A DNA stretch of 52,573 bases, taken from Cytophagales bacterium (GTDB taxonomy: Bacteria; Bacteroidota; Bacteroidia; Cytophagales; Cyclobacteriaceae). Position 1 is the first letter of the stretch; each line of letters starts with the position of its first letter. Shown here piece after piece: positions 1 to 8,023 of the stretch. A model generated the notes under the pieces. The model saw only the letters and a program-made list of their open reading frames with translations, was not told where the DNA came from and searched no databases. A program made the translations under genes and the position numbers. The stretch covers positions 1 to 52,573 of the forward strand of contig WGNT01000085.1 of NCBI GenBank assembly GCA_016124425.1, given 5' to 3'.

Positions 1-45
1 GGCAAGCGGGAATTTTTTCATGAAATAGGTGTTATTTTTGGAATC

Positions 46-143
46 GCTTATCAAGAAAGACGGAGGGAAGGGCCCTATGATGTCTTAGCAACCTTAAATA
101 ATGGTGCTAATTCCCTATCCGGATCGACCGGATGAAGATGAGC
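46..143 (+). promoter_or_regulatory. SAM-I (S-box) riboswitch upstream of metH
   Basis: The leader of the split metH genes carries the conserved S-box core in order: the CTTATCAAGA start, the GGAGGGA and GGCCC segments, a TTAGCAACC, GGTGCTAATTCC, and a closing GATGAG. The closing helix P1 is visible: bases 46-52 pair with 137-143 over seven base pairs. This aptamer binds S-adenosylmethionine, and its position before methionine synthase fits feedback control by the end product. There is no clear intrinsic terminator between the aptamer and the ATG at 210, so how binding is read out is not obvious. An 11-nt segment at 23-33 is the exact complement of 160-170, so the whole aptamer could sit inside a longer helix. 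Confidence 0.93.
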
Positions 144-209
144 CGTAAAATAGTCTTCAAACACCTATTTTTACTCCGGTTCTTTCTTGGTTTGCTCTAA
201 AACCTGAAT

Positions 210-1250
210 ATGAACAGAACCGAACTACTACTCCTCCAAGCCAAAAAGAAGATTCTCATACTAGATGGTGCTATGGGCACAATGATACAGCGGTATGGAC
301 TGGGAGAAGACGACTTTAGAACGCCCGAACTGGCTACCGTAAAAAAGTCATTAAAGGGAAATAATGACCTACTTTCAATCTCGAGACCAGACATCATCCG
401 CGAGATCCATTCGGAATACTTCAAAGCTGGCGCCGATATCATAGAGACAAATACGTTCAGCAGTACTTCCATTGCTCAAGAGGATTATGGACTTCAGCAT
501 CTAGCATACACGCTCAACCTGCAGTCGGCACGCCTAGCTAGACAGACGGCCATTGAATTCACCGATCTGACTCCCGACCAACCACGCTTTGTTGCCGGTG
601 CATTAGGCCCTACGAACCGAACGGCCTCTATATCTCCTGACGTAAATGATCCTGGGTACAGGGCAATTACCTTTGACCAATTAGCTGAAGCGTATCGAGA
701 ACAGGTAAGGGGCCTACTGGATGGAGGGGTCGATTTGCTTTTAGTAGAAACCGTTTTTGATACGTTAAATGCCAAAGCGGCACTTTATGCCATTCAGGAA
801 GTCTATGATGAACGAGACATCCAGCTCAATCCCGAAGATGGAGGTATCCCGATCATGGTATCCGGAACGATTACCGATGCCTCTGGCCGGACCTTATCAG
901 GTCAGACAACTGAGGCGTTTCTCATATCCATTTCACATGTACCATTGTTCAGCGTAGGATTAAACTGCGCACTCGGCGCAAAGGAACTTCGGCCGTATCT
1001 AAAGGTAATGGCAGAGGAGGCTCCATTTCTTGTCAGTGTCTATCCCAATGCGGGATTACCAAACGAATTCGGAGCCTATGATCAAGGGCCGGAAGAAATG
1101 AACAGTCAAGTTGAGGCATTTCTTAAAGAAGGATGGGTGAATATACTTGGCGGCTGTTGTGGCACCACGCCGGATCATATTCGCATAATCGCCCGTACAG
1201 CGTCCAAGTACGCGCCAAGAAAACTAAAAACGGAACAGGTTGAAAATTAA
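210..1250 (+). CDS. metH: Methionine synthase, homocysteine-binding half (split MetH)
   Basis: This 346-residue protein is the homocysteine S-methyltransferase domain of cobalamin-dependent methionine synthase. It starts with a typical [11 protein letters not shown] motif. Three zinc-ligand cysteines expected from the family are present: Cys253 in GLNCALGA and Cys316-Cys317 in [11 protein letters not shown]. In E. coli this domain is the N-terminal quarter of one roughly 1,200-residue chain; here it ends with its own stop codon. The remaining domains start two bases after the stop, in the next gene. The pair must presumably work in trans or as a complex. Split MetH is known in Bacteroidota, so I read this as a natural arrangement rather than a frameshift. 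Expression is probably set by the SAM riboswitch just upstream. Confidence 0.95.
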   Translation: MNRTELLLLQAKKKILILDGAMGTMIQRYGLGEDDFRTPELATVKKSLKGNNDLLSISRPDIIREIHSEYFKAGADIIETNTFSSTSIAQEDYGLQHLAYTLNLQSARLARQTAIEFTDLTPDQPRFVAGALGPTNRTASISPDVNDPGYRAITFDQLAEAYREQVRGLLDGGVDLLLVETVFDTLNAKAALYAIQEVYDERDIQLNPEDGGIPIMVSGTITDASGRTLSGQTTEAFLISISHVPLFSVGLNCALGAKELRPYLKVMAEEAPFLVSVYPNAGLPNEFGAYDQGPEEMNSQVEAFLKEGWVNILGGCCGTTPDHIRIIARTASKYAPRKLKTEQVEN

Positions 1251-1252
1251 CT

Positions 1253-3970
1253 ATGCAGCTCCAACAAAAGTCCAACGATGTATTAAAACTATCTGGCTTA
1301 GAACCATTGGTCTTTACGCCTGAGATAAATTTTGTAAATATTGGTGAACGAACGAATGTCACCGGTTCAAAGAGATTCGCACAACTTATACTAAACGGAC
1401 AATATGACCAGGCACTTGAAGTTGCCTTGGATCAGGTACGTGGTGGTGCCCAGATATTGGACGTCTGCATGGATGAGGGAATGCTAGACGGTGAGGCCGC
1501 AATGGTTAAATTTTTGAACCTGATTGCCTCCGAACCCGAAATCAGCCGGATTCCAATCATGATTGACAGTTCGAAATTTCATATCATCGTCGCCGGTCTT
1601 AAATGCGTTCAGGGTAAAGGAATCGTAAATTCCATAAGCTTAAAGAATGGGGAGGAGGAGTTTGTCCGGCAGGCAAAAACCGTCAAACGATTTGGCGCGG
1701 CAGTGGTCGTGATGGCCTTTGATGAAAAAGGCCAGGCGGACACATATGAACGTCGCATTGAAATTTGTAAACGAAGCTATGATCTGTTGAAAAATACAGT
1801 AGGCTTCAATCCTCAGGATATAATCTTTGATCCAAATATATTCCCCGTAGCTACGGGCATGGAAGAACACCGGACAAACGCGGTTGATTTCTTCAGGGCA
1901 ACCCGTTGGATCAAGCAGCACCTCCCCGGAGCTAAAGTGAGTGGTGGTGTAAGTAACGTAAGTTTTTCATTTCGGGGGAACAATCCGGTGCGGGAGGCGA
2001 TGCATGCCGTATTTCTTTACCATGCCATCAAACATGGCATGGACATGGGGATCGTAAACCCTACGATGTTGGAAATTTACGACGATATCCCCAAAGACCT
2101 TCTCGAACGCGTGGAGGACGTGATCTGGAATCGGAGGGAGGACGCTACTGAACGTCTCCTTGACTTTGCAGAAACGGTAAAGTCAAGTGGAAAGAAAGCC
2201 AAAATCGACGATGAATGGCGTTCGGCATCCATTGAAAAGCGCATAGAACACGCCTTGGTAAAAGGAATTGTAGATTATGTCATTGAAGATACAGAGGAAG
2301 CACGGGTGCATTTTGGGGATCCACTTAAAGTGATTGAAGGTCCGTTGATGGACGGGATGAATGTGGTGGGCGACCTTTTTGGAGAAGGAAAGATGTTCCT
2401 GCCACAGGTAGTAAAGAGTGCACGGGTAATGAAAAAGGCGGTAGCCTATTTGGAGCCCTTTATGCCCAAAGCGGGAGATGTTAATTTCGATAGCGAGAAT
2501 TCCAAAATAAAGAAAATATTGCTTGCCACCGTGAAAGGGGATGTCCATGACATCGGTAAGAATATTGTAGGCGTCGTATTGGCATGCAACAGTTATCACA
2601 TTATTGATCTAGGTGTGATGGTAGAGGCTGATCGTATTATAGACGAAGCCATCGCTCAAAAAGTCGACATTATAGGTTTAAGTGGACTAATCACCCCCTC
2701 TTTGGACGAAATGGTAGATGTAGCGGCGGAAATGGAAAGAAGGGGGCTGAATATACCGCTCCTTATTGGCGGTGCGACGACCTCCCGTATCCACACAGCG
2801 GTAAAGATCGATCCCGTCTATAGCGGGATAGTCGTTCATGTTACCGATGCATCGAAGTCAGTGCCTATCGCTGGCGAAGCAATCAATGAGGCTACAAAAG
2901 CGGCATATAAGGCCCAGATCAAAGCAACCTACCAGGAATTAAGGGAGGCTCATGAGGCTAAACAGGAGATCAAGCAAATGATCGCCTTCGAAGCCGCAGT
3001 CAGAAATCCCACCGTGCTGGAGTGGGATTACTTTGTGCCGGTGACACCCAAATCGCTTGGAATCACCACCTATGAAACCTTGGATTTGACGATATTGCGT
3101 GAGTATATTGATTGGACACCTTTTTTCAGTACTTGGATGCTTTCCGGCAAGTACCCCAAAATTTTTGACCACCCACTGATAGGGGAGGAGGCGAGAAAAC
3201 TCTATACGAATGCCAATGCGATGCTGGATCGGGTAATAGCGGAAAACTGGCTTTCTGCGAAAGCCGTTGTGGGCTTATTTCCCGTACAGCGAACCGGCGA
3301 AGACGTCGTAATCGATAAAGCCTACACCGGTGGTGACCTTAAAATGTTCCATTTTCTTCGGCAACAGGGCAAAAAAGGTAAAGGCGTTCCAAATCGCAGC
3401 TTAGTTGATTATATCCACCCTGAACAAACGGACTACTTAGGGTGTTTTGCGGTGACAGCAGGAATAGGCATCGAAGAAAAGCTGGAAGAATTTGCAAAGG
3501 ATCATGACGATTACAGTGATATTATGTTGAAAGCACTCGCCGACCGGCTTGCGGAAGCAGGCGCTGAATACCTGCATGGACTTGTTAGAAAAGAGTTGTG
3601 GGCTTATGCGCCAGATGAAAATTTATCCAACGAAGACCTTATACGGGAAAATTACCATGGTATTCGCCCTGCCCCAGGATATCCTGCTTGTCCGGAACAT
3701 TCGGAAAAGCGAACGCTTTTTGATATTCTTCAGGTCACGGAGCGGATAGGGATATCGCTTACAGATAGCTTCGCCATGTACCCTACTTCTTCTGTAAGTG
3801 GGTTTTACTTTGGTAATCCGGAAAGTAGCTACTTTGGTCTGGGCAAAATCGGCGAAGATCAAGTTGCCGACTATGCCAGAAGAAAGGGCATCAAAAAGGA
3901 ACAGGCCGAACGACTTCTTTCCCCGAATCTTGCCTACACCCCGAAACTTACTCTTTTGGAAAAAGTTTAG
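1253..3970 (+). CDS. metH: Methionine synthase, folate/cobalamin/activation half (split MetH)
   Basis: This 905-residue protein carries the rest of MetH. In order: a pterin-binding domain from the N-terminus ([16 protein letters not shown]), a cobalamin cap and Rossmann-type B12-binding domain, and a C-terminal SAM-binding activation domain. The B12 signature DxHxxG is at Asp430, His432 and Gly435, so the cobalt ligand histidine is intact. SGL and IGGATTS motifs follow. The activation domain shows [10 protein letters not shown] from about residue 805, which binds SAM during reductive reactivation. It transfers methyl from methyltetrahydrofolate through cobalamin to homocysteine held by the preceding gene's product. 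Start and upstream stop are two bases apart, so translation is likely coupled. Confidence 0.95.
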   Translation: MQLQQKSNDVLKLSGLEPLVFTPEINFVNIGERTNVTGSKRFAQLILNGQYDQALEVALDQVRGGAQILDVCMDEGMLDGEAAMVKFLNLIASEPEISRIPIMIDSSKFHIIVAGLKCVQGKGIVNSISLKNGEEEFVRQAKTVKRFGAAVVVMAFDEKGQADTYERRIEICKRSYDLLKNTVGFNPQDIIFDPNIFPVATGMEEHRTNAVDFFRATRWIKQHLPGAKVSGGVSNVSFSFRGNNPVREAMHAVFLYHAIKHGMDMGIVNPTMLEIYDDIPKDLLERVEDVIWNRREDATERLLDFAETVKSSGKKAKIDDEWRSASIEKRIEHALVKGIVDYVIEDTEEARVHFGDPLKVIEGPLMDGMNVVGDLFGEGKMFLPQVVKSARVMKKAVAYLEPFMPKAGDVNFDSENSKIKKILLATVKGDVHDIGKNIVGVVLACNSYHIIDLGVMVEADRIIDEAIAQKVDIIGLSGLITPSLDEMVDVAAEMERRGLNIPLLIGGATTSRIHTAVKIDPVYSGIVVHVTDASKSVPIAGEAINEATKAAYKAQIKATYQELREAHEAKQEIKQMIAFEAAVRNPTVLEWDYFVPVTPKSLGITTYETLDLTILREYIDWTPFFSTWMLSGKYPKIFDHPLIGEEARKLYTNANAMLDRVIAENWLSAKAVVGLFPVQRTGEDVVIDKAYTGGDLKMFHFLRQQGKKGKGVPNRSLVDYIHPEQTDYLGCFAVTAGIGIEEKLEEFAKDHDDYSDIMLKALADRLAEAGAEYLHGLVRKELWAYAPDENLSNEDLIRENYHGIRPAPGYPACPEHSEKRTLFDILQVTERIGISLTDSFAMYPTSSVSGFYFGNPESSYFGLGKIGEDQVADYARRKGIKKEQAERLLSPNLAYTPKLTLLEKV

Positions 3971-3997
3971 GGAAAAGACTAGTCTAGTTTTTTCCCA
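3971..3997 (+). terminator. Hairpin directly after metH (possible terminator or processing site)
   Basis: The bases right after the metH stop codon form an 11-bp stem, with one G-U pair, around a 5-nt loop. Three G-C pairs close the base and there is an A-run in the left arm and a T-run in the right arm. The T-run is part of the stem rather than after it, so this is not a textbook intrinsic terminator. It could reduce readthrough into metF or protect the 3' end of the metH message. The hairpin is seen directly; its role is inferred. Confidence 0.5.
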
Positions 3998-4043
3998 ATT
4001 TGTCTAACGTAGCAATCCCCACCCTAAGGCCTATTACCGAAAA

Positions 4044-4997
4044 ATGAAAATAACAGAATATATTCAACGGGCAAACAAGACACTTTTCTCATTCGAAATA
4101 CTGCCACCCCTTAAGGGGCAAAGTCTGCAAGATATGCTTGCCGGCATAGAACCTCTGATGGAGTTTGACCCACCATTTGTTGATGTCACGTATCATCGGG
4201 AGGAATATATCTATAAGCAGCACCCGGGAGGTCTACTACAAAAAATAAGCACAAAAAAGCGACCCGGGACGGTCGGGATATGCGCCGCTTTGATGAACCG
4301 GTTTCATGTAGAACCAGTGCCTCATCTGCTCTGCGGGGGATTTTCGAAGGAAGAGACAGAAAACGCACTTATTGACCTAGAGTTTATCGGCGTGCAAAAT
4401 GTGCTTGCGCTTCGCGGTGACGCGGACAAATCGGAAGGGAGGTTCATTGCCGAGAAAGACGGCCACGCGTATGCCTCGGAACTTGTCAAGCAGATCATAA
4501 ACATGAACAAAGGAATCTACCTTCATGATGAGACTGAAAGTGGTTTTCAGACCAACTTCTGTGTGGGCGTAGCAGGTTATCCCGAAAAGCACTTTGAGGC
4601 TCCAAGCCTTAGTTACGATCTAAAATACCTTCAGGCAAAAATTCAAGCAGGTGCAAGCTATGTTGTGACCCAGATGTTTTTTGACAATCAAAAATACTTT
4701 GATTACGTCAAACGAATCCGTGAGGCTGGATACGACATACCCGTAATTCCTGGCCTTAAGCCGATCACCACTCTTTCTCAGATTGTGAACCTGCCACGGA
4801 CGTTCTTTCTTGACCTGCCGGATGCGCTAATGATCGAACTGGAAAAATGTAAATCAAATGCCGCGGTTAAAGAAGTTGGTATAGAATGGGCAATCCATCA
4901 GAGTAAGGAGCTTGTAAAAGCTGGAGTGCCTTCGCTACACTACTACACGATGAGTAAGGCTGAGTCGACCTATAAGATCGCAAAAGAAGTATTTTAG
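4044..4997 (+). CDS. metF: Methylenetetrahydrofolate reductase
   Basis: This 317-residue protein reduces 5,10-methylene-tetrahydrofolate to 5-methyl-tetrahydrofolate with FAD, supplying the methyl donor used by MetH. It has the TIM-barrel MetF fold: an FSFEILPP-like start, DVTYHREE, an ALRGD segment, FCVGVAGYPEKH and VTQMFFDNQKYFDYV. Length matches bacterial MetF. It lies 73 bases downstream of the metH pair on the same strand, behind a hairpin, so it may be partly co-transcribed and share SAM control. The N-terminal SLFSFEILPPLKG pattern supports the chosen ATG. Confidence 0.95.
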   Translation: MKITEYIQRANKTLFSFEILPPLKGQSLQDMLAGIEPLMEFDPPFVDVTYHREEYIYKQHPGGLLQKISTKKRPGTVGICAALMNRFHVEPVPHLLCGGFSKEETENALIDLEFIGVQNVLALRGDADKSEGRFIAEKDGHAYASELVKQIINMNKGIYLHDETESGFQTNFCVGVAGYPEKHFEAPSLSYDLKYLQAKIQAGASYVVTQMFFDNQKYFDYVKRIREAGYDIPVIPGLKPITTLSQIVNLPRTFFLDLPDALMIELEKCKSNAAVKEVGIEWAIHQSKELVKAGVPSLHYYTMSKAESTYKIAKEVF

Positions 4998-5307
4998 CCA
5001 GCTATCAGACTATACTTACTAATTTTGGGTTTTTTATTTCGAATAAGAAGAGACCTTTTCCATAACACGTGTAATAATTTCCTAGCAATCTGTCGGTGAT
5101 CATCCCTTACGAGGAGTATATGAGGGCAATGTTATGTGTGTCTTCTATATTGGTTGTTTTCAAAAGCCGGGGAAAAATCTCCGATCCATGCCTAGTTTAA
5201 CAAGCGAACCGCGTGCGGGTTAAATAGGTGTGCAAAATCGGGAACAGGGCTTAGAACACCTTTAAAGCAAGCATTTACAATAACAGTGCTCCTTCTTTTA
5301 CTTTTTA
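4998..5307. other. Intergenic region between convergent metF and dprA
   Basis: No convincing gene or strong terminator is visible in these 310 bases. A 26-codon open frame starts at the ATG at 5120, but it has no recognisable features and I do not call it. A short inverted repeat (AGGTGT and ACACCT, near 5225 and 5260) is too weak to interpret. Confidence 0.5.
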
Positions 5308-6432
5308 TCAGTTTGTCGCAAGTTGGAATTTTTTCCCGGGAAGTGCCTTTATTAATCCCTGAAATTCCAAATGAAGGAGTTTTGACGCCAGAGAAGACAA
5401 CGGGATGTTGGTTTTCCAGCTGAGTTGGTCTATTTCGAGATCCTTTTCTTGCAATAGCGTCTGAATGATTACCCGTTCTTGCTCGTCAAAATTCTCCCAT
5501 TCAACGTGTAGTTTCTTTTTTGACGGCTCCGATCCCTCCGATTGCCAAGATAGTGCTTCTTCGATCTCTTTAGGTCCAAGGTATATTCCGGCTTTCATGG
5601 CCCGGATAAGGTTGTTACAGCCTTCACTGTAGTAGGACTGGAGATTTCCAGGGATCGCAAATACCTCCTTATTGTAGCTATAGGCGATTTCGGCGGTTAT
5701 GAGGGCGCCTCCCTTTTTCGCAGCTTCTACGACAATAAGCGCGTCAGAAAGCCCTGCGATAATTCTATTTCGCTGCGGAAAATTGCTGGGATTCAGCGTG
5801 CTACCTATCCGGTATTCGGAAATAAGTCCTCCCGATTTCATCATTGTCTGCGCGATCTGATTGTGGTGGGACGGGTAGATTTTGTTGATAGGTGTCCCCA
5901 ATACGCCAATTGTCGGAAGATCGGCCTGCAGCGCAGCACGGTGCGCCTCTATGTCTATTCCATACGCCAGTCCGCTGATGATCGTAGGTCGGTAAGGGAT
6001 AAGGTCTTCAACAATTTGCGCTGTGACCGCTTTTCCATAGGGGGTAGCGTTTCGTGTTCCAACTATTCCGATGGTTCTTGGCGGGTTTAGGTCCAGCGCA
6101 CCCCTCGTATAGAGCAATACAGGCGCATCGGCAAAAGACTTAAGGCGTTGTGGATAGGTTTTGTCGAGGTAAGAAATCACCTGAACGGCATTTTTTTCAG
6201 CCTCTTCCAGCATAATTGAGGCCTCTCGTAGGTAGGTGTCTTTCTGTTGATGAAATGCAGACACTTTCGCTCCCACTCCGGGAATCTTTTGGATTTTCCC
6301 TTTGGGCATTTCGAAAAACTGCCTTGCAGAACCACAATAACTTATAATGTTCTTAAAAGTCCCGGGCCCTATTTTGGGGATTAGGCTAAGCGCAACGATG
6401 TAGCGTAAGGAATCATGGGAGGTTGTTTCCAT
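5308..6432 (-). CDS. dprA: DNA processing protein DprA
   Basis: This 374-residue protein belongs to the DprA/Smf family, which protects incoming single-stranded DNA and loads RecA during natural transformation. An N-terminal helix-hairpin-helix region (IPKIGPGTF and IPGVGAKV) is followed by the Rossmann-like DprA core with GIVGTRNATPYG, ISGLAYGID and PSHHNQIA segments. A C-terminal winged-helix-like domain covers about the last 65 residues. The gene starts inside the end of the upstream MerR gene, overlapping it by 20 bases, so the two are probably translated from one message. No other competence genes are in the window. Confidence 0.94.
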   Translation of the reverse strand: METTSHDSLRYIVALSLIPKIGPGTFKNIISYCGSARQFFEMPKGKIQKIPGVGAKVSAFHQQKDTYLREASIMLEEAEKNAVQVISYLDKTYPQRLKSFADAPVLLYTRGALDLNPPRTIGIVGTRNATPYGKAVTAQIVEDLIPYRPTIISGLAYGIDIEAHRAALQADLPTIGVLGTPINKIYPSHHNQIAQTMMKSGGLISEYRIGSTLNPSNFPQRNRIIAGLSDALIVVEAAKKGGALITAEIAYSYNKEVFAIPGNLQSYYSEGCNNLIRAMKAGIYLGPKEIEEALSWQSEGSEPSKKKLHVEWENFDEQERVIIQTLLQEKDLEIDQLSWKTNIPLSSLASKLLHLEFQGLIKALPGKKFQLATN

Positions 6433-6766
6433 GTAGATTGTCCCTGATTTCGATTAAGAATCCTTTGATAGTCAGCAGCTTGTCCACCATCGCAGCCTTA
6501 GTAGCGATTTGGTGAAGGTCTTTTTTGATAATTTCCTGTGCACCTTGTAGGGTGTATCCCTTTTCTTTTACCAAATGAAAGATCAACCGGATCTTTTCGA
6601 TGTCATCGGTTGTAAATCTCCTGTTTCCCTTCTTGTCCTTTTTGGGTTTGATGATGTCGAATTCACCTTCCCAATAGCGAATCAATGAGGTAGCTACCTT
6701 GAACATGTCAGCAACCTCACCGATGGAGTAATATTTTTTCTCTATATCTCTTTCTTTGTAAGGCAA
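6413..6766 (-). CDS. MerR-family transcriptional regulator (TTG start)
   Basis: This 117-residue protein has an N-terminal MerR-type winged helix-turn-helix: YYSIGEVADMF, then SLIRYWEGEFD, then the RRFTTDDIEKI wing. The C-terminal part is short and has no metal-binding cysteine cluster, so the effector is unknown. The only methionine codon upstream of the fold's end is within the helix-turn-helix, so translation must begin at the TTG at 6766. The resulting MPYKERDIEKKYYS start is what I expect for this family in Bacteroidota. A TAnnTTTG element lies just upstream at 6785-6792. It overlaps dprA, which makes it a candidate regulator of dprA or itself. Confidence 0.88.
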   Translation of the reverse strand: MPYKERDIEKKYYSIGEVADMFKVATSLIRYWEGEFDIIKPKKDKKGNRRFTTDDIEKIRLIFHLVKEKGYTLQGAQEIIKKDLHQIATKAAMVDKLLTIKGFLIEIRDNLHGNNLP

Positions 6767-6784
6767 AGCGGGGGCGTTTTAGCT

Positions 6785-6792
6785 CAAAAATA
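6785..6792 (-). promoter_or_regulatory. Candidate Bacteroidota -7 promoter element for merR-dprA
   Basis: On the minus strand this reads TATTTTTG, an exact match to the Bacteroidota -7 consensus TAnnTTTG. It sits 18 bases before the TTG start of the MerR gene, giving a leader of about 12 bases. No clear TTG -33 box is visible at the expected spacing, so this is only half of the consensus. Confidence 0.4.
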
Positions 6793-6807
6793 ACGAATAA
6801 AAAGGAA

Positions 6808-6856
6808 AAAACCTTTCCGTAGCGTTTGGCATAACCAAAAGTTACGGAAAGGTTTT
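6808..6856 (-). terminator. Intrinsic terminator of the M23 peptidase gene
   Basis: Bases 6808-6821 pair perfectly with 6843-6856, making a 14-bp stem with a GC-rich centre. The loop holds a second small hairpin (6825-6829 with 6835-6839). On the minus strand the stem is followed by a T-rich tract, as expected for Rho-independent termination. It lies 35 bases after the peptidase stop codon and insulates that gene from the merR-dprA operon. Confidence 0.85.
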
Positions 6857-6890
6857 AATGACAGGCAACTAACCTGAGGTAGGGAGTGGG

Positions 6891-7868
6891 TTAGGAAAGA
6901 GACTGATTTTCTCTCGACGCCAGTTCCAATATTTTATCGAATTCTGCTGGTTCCAGATCCTTGAAGAAGTAATTTACTGGATTAACGTATTTTCCGTCTT
7001 TAATCACTTCATAATGTACATGAGGCGCTGTGGAAGATCCTGTATTCCCGACCGTTCCGATTTGGTCACCCCGCTTTATTTTCTGGCCTACTTTAACGCT
7101 AAAATCGTTCATGTGCCCATAACGGGTGGAGAATCCAAACCCATGGTCCACCACAATATGTTTTCCGTATCCGCCAAATTCTGTCCTTACAAGGGTAACT
7201 ACACCGTCTCCAGTGCTGTAAATAGGTGTCCCTTTTGGAGCGGAGAAGTCAACTCCGGTGTGCATCTTACGTACTTTCAGAATGGGATGAATCCGCATTC
7301 CATATCCTGAGGCAAGCCGGTTCAATTCCTCGTTGTGTATAGGCTGAATTGCCGGGATGGAGGCCCAATACTCTTCTTTGTTCAATGCTGTTTCAGAAAG
7401 CTCGTCATAGGACCTTGTCTGAATAAACATCTGCCTTTTCAGGCTTTCCAACTTTTCCATCACATTGATAATCAGCTTTTCCTGATTAAGCCCCTTTTCT
7501 TTAATTTCCTTAAACCTATCCGCACCACCATACCCTGCTTTTCGGATGGAAGACGGAATTGGTTCAGATTCGAAAATTACGCGATACAGGTTGTCGTCTC
7601 TTTCCTGAAGATCTCCCATCATCAGGTTTAGCCGATTTACTTCCTGATCCATCATTTCATAATATAACTTCAGTTCTTGGTTTTCCCGCTTCAGTAGTAG
7701 TTCCTTCGGGGAGTCAAAATAGTAACTAAACACGATCAGGATACCAACTGCGAAAATGGATGAAAGGGATAAAAACCCAAGCATATTTAGCGTGATGTCC
7801 CATTTACTCCGAACGTATCGCTCGTACTTGCATGTCTTGGGATCGTAATAATATTTTATTCTACTCAT
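6891..7868 (-). CDS. Membrane-anchored M23 family metallopeptidase
   Basis: This 325-residue protein has a single N-terminal membrane segment at about residues 28-50, then a coiled-coil stretch at about 55-150, and a C-terminal peptidase M23 (LytM/lysostaphin-like) domain. Zinc-site motifs are intact: MHTGVDFSAPKG supplies the His and Asp, and HVHYEV the final His. Family members cleave peptide cross-links in peptidoglycan or act as activators of such enzymes. The coiled coil plus LytM arrangement resembles envelope-division or morphology factors. It has its own promoter candidate (7965-7972) and its own terminator (6808-6856), so it is a single-gene unit divergent from alaS. Confidence 0.92.
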   Translation of the reverse strand: MSRIKYYYDPKTCKYERYVRSKWDITLNMLGFLSLSSIFAVGILIVFSYYFDSPKELLLKRENQELKLYYEMMDQEVNRLNLMMGDLQERDDNLYRVIFESEPIPSSIRKAGYGGADRFKEIKEKGLNQEKLIINVMEKLESLKRQMFIQTRSYDELSETALNKEEYWASIPAIQPIHNEELNRLASGYGMRIHPILKVRKMHTGVDFSAPKGTPIYSTGDGVVTLVRTEFGGYGKHIVVDHGFGFSTRYGHMNDFSVKVGQKIKRGDQIGTVGNTGSSTAPHVHYEVIKDGKYVNPVNYFFKDLEPAEFDKILELASRENQSLS

Positions 7869-7964
7869 CTAACAAATTGAATTGTAAAACTTCTAATTTT
7901 GTCATTCTTTAGAAAAACCGACGGATTAGGCGAAGAAAGAACGTCCTTAGACGATTGAGAAATG

Positions 7965-7972
7965 CAAAGATA
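7965..7972 (-). promoter_or_regulatory. Candidate Bacteroidota -7 promoter element for the M23 peptidase
   Basis: The minus strand reads TATCTTTG followed by CA, a canonical Bacteroidota -7 element. It lies 96 bases upstream of the peptidase start codon, giving a leader of about 90 bases. A good -33 TTG is not seen at the usual spacing. Confidence 0.5.
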
Positions 7973-8023
7973 ACCAAATTTGCATTATGGATTTCGAAAT
8001 ATAATCAATAAAGCATACAAAAC

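Noticed and set aside
2183..2599. A 138-codon minus-strand frame inside metH
   Set aside because: It lies fully within the conserved metH cobalamin region, and has no start context or motif. It is a shadow of the real gene.
210..3970. metH considered as a pseudogene broken by a frameshift or nonsense mutation
   Set aside because: Both halves have full conserved domains, a clean stop and ATG at a domain boundary, and all catalytic residues. Split metH is common in this phylum.
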